Of a stretch of DNA of 23,790 nt, positions 10,480 through 18,227 are shown piece by piece (position 1 is the stretch's first letter; each line of letters opens with the position of its first letter). Under the pieces are notes generated by a model. It saw nothing but the letters and a program-made list of their open reading frames with translations. It had not been told where the DNA came from and did not search any database. The position numbers and the translations under genes are program-made. Source of the DNA: Magicicada cassinii (taxonomy: Eukaryota; Arthropoda; Insecta; Hemiptera; Cicadidae); contig JAOXNS010000035.1 of NCBI GenBank assembly GCA_028571305.1, forward strand, positions 1-23,790, given 5' to 3'.

Positions 10480-10892
10480 TCACTGATGGTGCTTTATGGA
10501 GCCGTTGGGTGCCGTCGATCCGTGGTGGTTGACGACGTGATGGGGATGACTGTGAGGGTGATGGTTGCTGTGGTGATTTGCGTTGCTGTTTGTCGAGTTG
10601 TTGTTGTTGTTCTGCTGCTGTGCCACCTGCCTCTGCGAGTTCTTCTTGTTCTTCATTCTTCTGTTCTGAAACCATATCTTCACTTGCCTTTCCGTTAGGT
10701 TCAAGTTGCGTGCCAGCTCCCATCTCTTCTGTTTCGACACGTACGCGTTGAAAAGGAACTCTTTTTCTAATTCGAGCGTTTGGAACTTTGAGTACGGTTT
10801 GCGCTTCTTGCGGACAGTTACCTGCCCCGTCCATTCCAGAGGGTTGGTGCCCACTCCCGTCATTCCGCCCATTCCCACTCCGGACAGCGCAC
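10480..10892 (-). CDS. Abd-B: Abdominal-B, last coding exon: homeodomain and C-terminus
   Basis: This exon encodes the DNA-binding end of the posterior Hox transcription factor Abd-B, which specifies posterior abdominal and genital segments in the nucleus of developing cells. It opens inside a Gly codon (first base in the previous exon) and runs about 137 codons to TGA at 10482-10480. A Gly/Met-rich lead is followed by EWTGQV, whose Trp sits seven residues before the homeodomain as in posterior Hox proteins. The 60-residue homeodomain is encoded at 10815-10636, from [11 protein letters not shown] to RRMKNKKNS. Trp48, Phe49, Gln50, Asn51 and Arg53 are all present. The tail is rich in Gln, Asn and His and ends KHHQ; from memory the fly protein has a similar Asn/His tail ending MHQ. 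No ATG opens this exon, as expected for an internal start after splicing. The open frame also continues a few codons into the intron, which is not coding. Intact and very probably functional. Confidence 0.97.
10636..10815 (-). other. Abd-B: Abd-B-class homeobox
   Basis: The homeobox is 180 bases, uninterrupted, and encodes 60 residues. Helix 3 reads [17 protein letters not shown], with the recognition residues Gln50 and Asn51. The N-terminal arm [11 protein letters not shown] and the stretch [17 protein letters not shown] mark it as Abd-B rather than abd-A or Ubx, which have RRGRQTYTRYQ-type arms. The site between homeodomain residues 44 and 45 (near 10684/10683) carries no intron. Confidence 0.97.
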
Positions 10893-10915
10893 CTGAAGCA
10901 AACAAAACAAAACAG
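10893..10915 (-). other. Splice acceptor of the Abd-B last exon
   Basis: On the minus strand a T-rich tract with repeated TTTTG units runs into TTTGCTTCAG, and the AG falls at 10894-10893. The exon then begins with GT at 10892-10891, which completes a Gly codon (phase 1). This is a textbook pyrimidine tract plus AG. It shows that the gene is spliced and is not a retrocopy. The matching donor was not found. Confidence 0.85.
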
Positions 10916-12045
10916 AACTGTTATGCCTTCATCATCATCAAACGTAAGTGTACATTTGTTACCACATATTCTCTTTATACATTCTCAAAAATATATTTGA
11001 AACATCTGCAAAGTTAGCCAACATTAACGTACGTAAAGGACGCATTTGAATAAAGCTGAGATGATCAATCCATATGACGGTGATCGTTGATAAGTAAGTT
11101 AAGAAATTTTTTAAATGTAAATCGAGAAATCAACAATCAGTGCAGGGTCACAGTAATTTGATAGTGTGACACATTCAATCTACACTTATGAATTACGGTC
11201 ACTTGAGAAGAACTTGTAGTCTCTATGAACGCATTATAACGCAATTATTTTATAGCAGTAATTAACTGAATCTGTACTGTTTGCCTACCTGTCAAAAAAA
11301 GAAACGAGTGGGATGTCCATGGACCATTTATGACTAGTAAATTGGTCTATATTTAATTGAAGTTTTAACACCGAAGATTTTCTGTTTTTATACGAGGTAA
11401 GGAGATGGTAATCTTTATTCGCAGAGGACTTTCGTTACTTAGTTGTTCCAAAAAAGCAGCAGAGTTTGCATGCAGTAAAGAATTTGATACGGGCAATGTT
11501 TGTCAACGAAGTAGTTATACAGCATTGCCCATATAGGCCTAATTAGGTCTCTGATTCATATATTGTAAACTATCGATTATACTGATTGAACAGAAATTAG
11601 TTATTTCTTGTAATAACTAATTAGAAGATCGGATCGGAGAAAAACACTCGTGTTGGTGGATCATACATGATACACTAAACATTATACCTATAGTCTTCTA
11701 AAAATCGAAGACTGAATGTGAAAATAAGGTTTGAAAAATTCTGTTACTGAAATAGTGAGTAATACATACTGATATTCGTACTGATAGGGTTTGAGCATTG
11801 TCTGTACTGGTCGTGTGAGAGAAACCAATAAATATTTTGGGAACAATACTTAAAAAATCACAAACTAGGCAGCTTTGAAACAACGCGACTACACGCAGAA
11901 TTCAAATTGGTTGGAATGCCTGTTACGGACACAAAACCTTGATAAGCTACAAGGAACTGACATTCCGTCAAATAAGGCTTTACAAAATAGTAAATCATCC
12001 AGTTGTGGAACGTGCAATGAATGAATGCGTATCACACGTGCGGGT

Positions 12046-12434
12046 GAAGAGAAGCTGAGAGTATTTGAGTGAAGACTAGTAAGAGTCTAGTAAAGACTAT
12101 TAATACGGACTCAGGAAGGAGTATGAGAAGGTTCAAAAACAAAAAAAGAAGAGATAGTAGAAGTTCGAAGTAAAAATAAACGAATAAGACATTGTAAGGT
12201 ATAACAAAGGCAAAGACGGTTCGAACAATCACACAAAGAAGATGAGAAATATAATTAAAAAATATACTAAAATGGAAGAACACACGGGATGAGAGCAAAG
12301 GAAGGGCAGGACGAGAAGGGAAGATCAAGTATTTGGGGACTTGAAGTTATGAAGAAATGAGAGAGTGAGAGGCAGGAATGAGTGATAGAGATGGAATAAA
12401 ATGATACAAACCTGTGATGGAAAGAGAAGAGTAG
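12046..12434 (+). pseudogene. LINE remnant: decayed C-terminal reverse transcriptase region
   Basis: A purine-rich stretch reads EEKLRVFE, then RTQEGV, KKEEIVEVRSKNK in one frame. These resemble the EKLRVFERRxLRRI and RTQEGVYERRSNKEIEEVY blocks of insect LINE ORF2 C-termini. A second frame gives GRAGREGKIKYLGT, SYEEMRE and EAGMSDRDGIK, like the GRPxxRWLGT and WEARAQDRDRW blocks. There are several in-frame stops and at least one frameshift. It lies antisense to Abd-B inside the presumed intron. It is more decayed than the copy at 8245, so the call rests on the order of several short blocks. Confidence 0.6.
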
Positions 12435-14930
12435 GACTAATAATCGCCACTTGAATTTTCAGGTAGAAAGAGCTCTAAAGAGTGGTCTTACACGGAGTGT
12501 AAACATATGGGCCCTAACGGTGATCTATTTTTTGGCCGGTAATTTTTCTCTGACATCATACTGGCAACGAGAGATGCTACTGAATATATAGATGTTGACG
12601 GTGTAGAGTTTAGGTGTACTATATCTTTATCATTATTATATGTGGACCTGAAAATGAACAAAATATATTTAAAAAATGCAAGGGATAAGTACTTGTGAAA
12701 TTTGTGGAGATGAAAATGCTGATTCGTCGATAGAGGCGTAAAGTAAAGAAAATTGAATGAATGGTCACCTGAAGTAGAACGGATAAAAGAAAAAGTGTTT
12801 GCTGGGAAAATTGTACCAAAAATAACTACATACAAAATGGCAGCAAGAAGTCTTAAAACGTCATAAATGAATAGGCATGGCTATAGACACTAATGAAGAT
12901 ATAACTGTGGCGGGAATTAAGCTATGTATTACGGAGGAAGAAAGACAGATGAGAGTATTTTAACATTCGTTTAAAGAAGTTTTAATTGTATAATTATGAA
13001 ACGTGACGAATCATATGAGAAATCGTATACGGAAAAGATCGTAGAAATTGAATTAAAAACCGTGTGTGAGGTAACGGGGTCTTTAAATCGACGAAAGAAA
13101 ACGTTCGTTTTAGAAGTGAGGGAATGGCCGTTTCAACCATGAACTAAATACTTCGCTCTGTTGTTACAAGAAAATAAACATTACAGAATGGTATTTTAAA
13201 TGTCTCTAAGGCAGTGCAACGTAATTGCAAACTGAAAACAACGACTTTACTGTCTTAGCAGTTTAAAGGGACGGTAATTTTGTCCTTATAAAAATTGAGA
13301 AGATAATTGTTTTTCCCTTAATTAATTTGTCTTGAATCTTACAAGCCTTGCTCCAATGTGCTCCCAGTATGTACATATTTAATTACTGTGTTTATTTAAA
13401 CGTAACTGTGTCTATTTAAGTATCTTTTCGTTATGAATTTATTTATAATGACTGCGAATTCTTAATCAATTGCTCAGTTAAGATAAAAGGCGCGCGGTCT
13501 CCCTGTTTGACAATCTATCTGTTTATCTATCTGCCTATTTGGAGGGTTTCATTCTCTTGATTTCATATCTAACTATCTTAGTTTTCTGTTAATTATCTAA
13601 GAGACTAAAGGAAATCCAAACTCTTTAATGTGTTTCGGAATCTCTATACTGTAGCGAAAACATTGTAATACCTTAATGTAAACAATTTTCTTTGATTTGA
13701 TTAAAGGGATCTCTTCATTCTCATGCGACGGTGAAGTATTGTAGTCAATAAACTAATAAAAATTACAAATCAATCCTGGAAGACGTCGTAATATAGCAAG
13801 ACAAAGACTATACTAGTGTAGTTTACGTTTCAGAATAACAAAATAAGTATAAATTTAAAATAGAAATATATACAATTTTGTCCCACAATTACTAAGCACT
13901 GAGTTATCTCACATACGTACAGCTATTGGAAAAGTAAGACTAAATTCATAATTCGTGACTTAACATAATGTCGGTCATAATGTCATAATGTCGGTTTTAG
14001 TAACACGTAAAAAGAATTAACATTATTCCTAAAGAAGTTATAAATGTTACTATAAACTTTTAACATATTTTTACTACAAACATTATACACAAATAGCGTA
14101 TGAAGGAGTACAGTCACATAAATACATACTCAACGCCTACCACCATACTGTTTTTAAGCCTATTAAAAATTGCAATGACGTGTATACGTTTTGTAAATTA
14201 TTTTATCAAACACTGTAACGGAAAAACACCAGAACGTTTCTGAAAGTAAATTAGAACATTTCCTGACATAAAGAGGTAATTGTGGTTAGTGGTTTAATGG
14301 TAAATAAAAACATCTGAACACTCAAAAACAACAGATATGAAAATCGAATATCGATTTTATTCAGATGTTTATTTAACGCCAAAAGTCTCCGTATGTTTTC
14401 AGTTTAATTCTATGAATTAACCGTTTCATTCTACTAGATGAAGCCTTTCGGTATTCTCTTCATTCTCCACATGCTATTATTTTATAGATTAAAATTCAAG
14501 ATTTGTTTGGCGACACAAACCGACAGAGTCAATATATAGGCCTACCCAGGATATGTTAAACAGAAATATTAACTTTTGATCCTATTAATACATCTCCGTC
14601 TTGGGAAAATCTCAAATTCAAAAATTTATTCTTTACAAAGTTTCTTCAGTTACAAAGTTTGATGCTTCAAATCCTGTTATTTTACCCCATACCGTACACT
14701 TCACAACACGTGGGCTTATAAAGGCAGGTTTTAATCTAAAGTTTTTCTACACACTGATATGTGGTGACAGCTCAAACACCCGTTCTGTTGTGTTAAAAAA
14801 AGACTGTAATTTTCCTTTATGGCAGAAACAGTTTATGATGCGATTAGATAATTAAGTTAGTAGATAATTGAGTAACTCACAAAATAATTGCACGAAACTT
14901 CATAGTGTACGTGTTTATGTAATCTTGTTT
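12435..14930. other. Intronic DNA, no gene recognised
   Basis: AT-rich, with a plus-strand purine bias to about 13000. CATAATGTCGGT is tandemly repeated near 13963-13996. A nested hairpin lies at 14301-14375. The 84-codon open frame at 14601-14855 begins at TTG and matches nothing I know. Confidence 0.5.
14301..14375. repeat. Nested AT-rich hairpin
   Basis: TAAATAAAAACATCTGAA (14301-14318) pairs with TTCAGATGTTTATTTA (14360-14375), with small bulges. Inside the loop AAAATCG/CGATTTT (14340-14346/14352-14358) forms a second perfect stem. It is the size of a microRNA precursor but its loop is branched, and it could equally be a tiny miniature element. Confidence 0.6.
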
Positions 14931-15139
14931 TTAACATTCATCCCTCCCCTCCTGGAGTCGTCAGTGTTTCGACTGGTCTGTACCCTCCCCGCATATACCC
15001 GTGGTGCGTGCGTCACGGAGTACATAGACCGTTCCCCCTCGCAAGGCGATGGAAAACCAACGAGAGGTATTCTGCCTAGTATAAGCCCTTCCCAAATATG
15101 CCCTTCGGATCCGGCGTTAAACTGTAGATTAACATTCAT
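14931..15139. mobile_element. Short GC-rich insert between 11-bp direct repeats
   Basis: TTAACATTCAT occurs at 14931-14941 and 15129-15139. The 187 bases between them are about half GC and look foreign in the surrounding AT-rich DNA. The insert starts CCCTCCCCTCCTGG and ends GGATCCGGCGTTAAAC. It has no terminal inverted repeats, no poly(A) and no convincing tRNA promoter boxes. Both strands have modest open frames, but neither resembles a known protein. A minus-strand hairpin AGTCG/CGACT lies near the left end. It is best described as a short interspersed repeat or other retroposed fragment of unknown family. Confidence 0.55.
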
Positions 15140-16639
15140 ATAACTTACACAATTCGTAAATATGCTAACACCGAACTGAGCGTCAAAAACAGGGAACCTA
15201 CGCTCTCCATAAACTTCACAGAATGTACCTCCCAGAATAACCGCAAAAAGTTTCAGATGAGAATGTGGGTTGTCTGCAGACTTTATACAATACTGAGAAA
15301 GAAAATTAAATCAAATATTTTCTTACGACTTATCAATAACGGATTTATAACGGTTTCCTTGCGGATTTACTTGTGCTAGGCAGCAACAGACAAAAATCGA
15401 ATTAACCACAAATATTAAATATTTCTCACGTTATTTTTATAAACTACGAAATGAAAAATTACCAAAAATGAAAACTAAATCTTTACACATGATCAAACAT
15501 TATAGACGACTAACTTATTTTTAGTTTATTATTCTTCGACAATACATAAGTTCGGCATATTCTTAAGCCTTCAATTGATACGCAGGCGCAGACAGATACT
15601 ACTACATCATGAGCATCCAGGGAAACTGTTTTTCTTACATTGTGTAGCTCGTAGATTACAAATCTGATCTGTAGTTATATGGATTACGCAAATTGTTTGA
15701 CGCCACACAATGTCCTACGGAATATGTGAATGCACAACATTGTCAGAGCCACTGCTTTTGTGTTATGGGCTTGTTGACGTTTCGTGATCAATCTAATAAT
15801 CCGTAGAAGACAGTATGTTACTGATATCCTACAAAATGGCATCGATCCTTTACAAAAGTGACAAGATTACCAGAGTCTATTAGCCTTTCCTCACTTTGTA
15901 ATTTAATTTATAGGTATTCTAAACTGAGCGTATCAGAAGGGAGTTTAACGTCCGATTCGTATGCAGCTGATATTAATTAAGCAAACGGAGACAGGATTTC
16001 ACAGGCGAATCTAACACAAGTAATTGGGATTGAAATTGTACCGCATTCAGTCTAAAATGTAATTTTCTGGTCTCGACTAAGTCCAATAAATTTTATTAAA
16101 TATATTTCTGAATTTCGTTACATTGTTATTTCCTGCTTCCTATTATTATGTAGCAGTTACGCCTCCATTGTCTTTTTATTTTTTTCATCTTTTTTTCTTC
16201 ATTGAACAATTTATTCAAAGCTCATTTAGATACCACAGACACAACACAGATGTAAAGATAAATGTATGGCAACAATATCTATAGCCTACATTTACTTGAA
16301 AGTCAAAACGAAGGTTAACGTCAACAGTGCTAAAACAGGTGATTGTCGTCTGTATTTTATTGTCTTTAAAATACAGATAATTTCTTGCATTCAGATGTTT
16401 ATAGTATGAGATAATTTGCAGATTATGATGATGTGTACTTTGTATTTAAAAAAACACATTATTATACGAAATAAAAAACGAATTAAATATTTTAAAAAAT
16501 ACTTTTTTTATTATTATGTTAGGCAGATTATCTATGTTATATACTTAGAGTTACGCTGATATTGGAAAACGAGACACTGATTTCTACAACAGAATAGAGG
16601 AAACAAATACAGTGTATGTCTAACGTGCAATGACGACAG
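15140..16639. other. Intronic DNA, no feature recognised
   Basis: AT-rich sequence without a persuasive open frame, repeat boundary or motif cluster. I see nothing I can name. Confidence 0.5.
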
Positions 16640-17064
16640 GCTTATGGATCAGAAACGAGTAATTGGAGAAAAATAAAATTGAAGCTCCATAACCAGTGAA
16701 GTGTGTAAGAATAGCGATATGATTATATAGGAAAGATACGATTACAAATATCAAACGAGAATGAATATTAATAGAACCTGTAGAAGAATGTATCAAACAA
16801 AGTCAACTCGAATGGTGAGACCATATGAGAAGAATTAACTGACAACGCTGTAACGATTGAGAGGAATTGGAAAGCAAGAACGCGAAGGAAAAAGATGAGG
16901 CGAAGCCCAAAAAGTCGTGGGACAAAGCAATGGATAAAATTCTAAAGGAAAATTTTATAGAATGATTGCATGCTTGTACTAAGAAATTTATAAAAGCAGA
17001 CCAGAAACAAACTGGAAGTCTGCACAAACTGGAACAAATTTATAAAGACATTATTTCAAACTGA
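16640..17064 (+). pseudogene. LINE remnant: C-terminal reverse transcriptase region
   Basis: It begins with AYGSET (16640), the counterpart of LTYGSETW, and YIGKIRLQISNENEY. In another frame from 16771 it reads IEPVEECIKQSQLEW, DHMRRIN, then KPKKSWDKAMDKILKE (16906 onward), ending in TGA at 17062-17064. These match the sequence IEPVxExIxxxQLxWxGHLxRM, GRPxKxWDxxIxEIL in insect LINE ORF2 tails. At least four in-frame stops and one frameshift are present. It is oriented opposite to Abd-B in the presumed intron. Neither a poly(A) tail nor flanking duplications were identified. Confidence 0.8.
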
Positions 17065-17340
17065 CCATTACGTAGTGTGGGTAAAGAGGGAACTGATTAT
17101 GTAATGCCTACTAAACGAAAACTTACACAAGTTGTTAATGGTATCTGTATGATGCTATTTTCGTAGGCATTTCAATGACAGTAAGGATCGCTGACAAAAC
17201 GGTTAAAATATTTAGACATTTAGATTAGAGAAGCAGGCACGTAATGGGTTGTAACCGGACCTCATGCAATAAGTTGTAATAAATTGGTATACAAACGTTT
17301 TCTCTCTATTTGTACCAGTGTTGGGCTACGTGGACTGGAT

Positions 17341-17356
17341 GCAGCAGCAGCAGCAG
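17341..17356. repeat. (GCA)n microsatellite
   Basis: Five GCA units followed by a partial one. The minus-strand frame reads through it as Leu repeats and starts at TTG; it does not look like a gene. Confidence 0.9.
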
Positions 17357-17418
17357 TGCTGACTGGGTGTTGTAACAGGTCAAGCAGAAACAAAGATAAT
17401 AGTTGGGATAATAATTGT

Positions 17419-17453
17419 CCAATAGCAGCCGTATATAGCGGGAGGTGACGTCA
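17419..17453. promoter_or_regulatory. CCAAT, TATA-like and CRE motif cluster
   Basis: Within 35 bases are CCAAT (17419-17423), TATATAG (17432-17438) and a perfect palindromic CRE, TGACGTCA (17446-17453), in locally GC-richer DNA. The spacing is not that of a standard core promoter on either strand. It could be an intronic enhancer or alternative promoter, or chance. Confidence 0.25.
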
Positions 17454-17657
17454 TAGACGCTTAGGGTAGACAGGCAGGAAGTTACCAGATGACTAGATAC
17501 TGTGGCACGCCTCACTCCGTTCTCCTCTGAATACTTGTTTCCGACAAATCGATACTGAACAACTGACAAGATATTTTATGTTGTTTCGTTCAAACTTTTT
17601 CTTAAACTGTTGTCAAATCTGAATGTCCAATATAATTTACACGCTTGCATATATAAT

Positions 17658-17718
17658 TGTGTGTGTGTGTGTGTGCGTGTGTGCAACGTTTCTCGCATTA
17701 TATATATATATATATATA

Positions 17719-17749
<31 letters not shown>

Positions 17750-17760
17750 TTTCTTTTATT
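17658..17760. repeat. Compound microsatellite: (GT)n, (TA)n, (T5C)n
   Basis: Three simple repeats follow one another: GT with one CG interruption, then about 20 bases of TA, then poly-T passing into TTTTTC units. The homopyrimidine end would make a spurious Phe-rich frame. Confidence 0.95.
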
Positions 17761-17956
17761 TACATGATACCAATTGCAAGGGCTTATTTTAGATTTTAGC
17801 TAGACGTATATTTCTTTCGCTTGTCCATTGTGTCCAAAATTTTTAAAAACAAGCTATGAAAGTATTAGTGACAGATCAAACAAAATGCGATATAAACAAA
17901 AATAAGTAATTCTGTATCTGAAAATGTATTCTAAAGACACTAATGTCAATGTGATT

Positions 17957-18036
17957 CATGTGTGTGTGTGTGTGGGGGGGATACATGTGTGATACATGTC
18001 AATATGTGTGATACATTAACATGTGTGTGTTAATGT
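17957..18036. repeat. TG-rich repeat with ATACATGTGTG units
   Basis: A (TG)n run, a G7 run and three diverged copies of TGTGTGATACAT sit immediately upstream of the second hairpin element. Confidence 0.8.
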
Positions 18037-18096
18037 AGGCTATATATAGGCCTATTTTGATTTGATTAAGAAAGTTGTGTTAGTGGTTATAATCAC

Positions 18097-18128
18097 AAAC
18101 AGAATTATCACTTTTGCACACCACTATA
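18097..18128 (+). repeat. Left arm of 32-bp inverted repeat
   Basis: This arm pairs with 18185-18216 with a single mismatch (TTTTGC against TGTTGC). It is the inner stem of the hairpin element. The mate is its reverse complement, so the transcript would fold into a long hairpin. Confidence 0.9.
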
Positions 18129-18184
18129 GAAAAATTATTCCGATTAGTGGTTTCAAGCTTCATAGCTCATCGTCAGATCGGATG

Positions 18185-18216
18185 TATAGTGGTGTGCAAC
18201 AGTGATAATTCTGTTT
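18185..18216 (-). repeat. Right arm of 32-bp inverted repeat
   Basis: Reverse complement of 18097-18128. Its last base is shared with the right copy of the 12-bp flanking direct repeat. Confidence 0.9.
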
Positions 18217-18227
18217 ATTTTGATTTG

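Larger units (their letters stand above)
18053..18227. mobile_element. Second hairpin element with 12-bp direct repeats, Penelope-like candidate
   Basis: The direct repeat TATTTTGATTTG occurs at 18053-18064 and 18216-18227. Inside are about 32 bases found only on the left (18065-18096), then a 32-base arm (18097-18128), a 56-base spacer, and an inverted arm (18185-18216) with one mismatch that runs into the right direct repeat. The arms read AAACAGAATTATCAC...CACCACTATA. On the minus strand the spacer holds CTGACGA (18176-18170), a short AGCT/AGCT stem, and GAAAC (18154-18150). The sequence differs from the element at 9532-9834, but the layout is the same. No coding content. The insertion is well supported by its flanks; assignment to Penelope-like elements is inference. 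Confidence 0.7.

Noticed and set aside
10409-10834. A 141-codon minus-strand frame overlapping the homeobox in another frame
   Set aside because: It is a shadow of the Abd-B exon: shifted by one frame and rich in Gln, Pro and Ser because of the coding composition. The Abd-B frame matches a known homeodomain residue by residue.
10444-11017. Plus-strand open frames antisense to the Abd-B exon and crossing its acceptor
   Set aside because: They have low-complexity Val/Leu composition derived from the antisense of the Asn/His codons, and no recognisable domain.
12032-12835. Hydrophobic minus-strand frames that could be taken for membrane proteins
   Set aside because: The first is the complement of the A/G-rich LINE remnant on the plus strand. 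The second resembles nothing and is compositionally similar.
14868-15143. Open frames of 74 and 91 codons on opposite strands of the GC-rich insert
   Set aside because: The higher GC lengthens open frames on both strands. Neither has a domain, and the flanking direct repeats explain the segment better as an insertion.
17306-17569. An 87-codon minus-strand frame considered as an upstream Abd-B exon
   Set aside because: No ATG, Cys/Tyr-rich, includes a GCA microsatellite read as Leu, and shows no similarity to the Abd-B N-terminal region or a consensus donor at its end.
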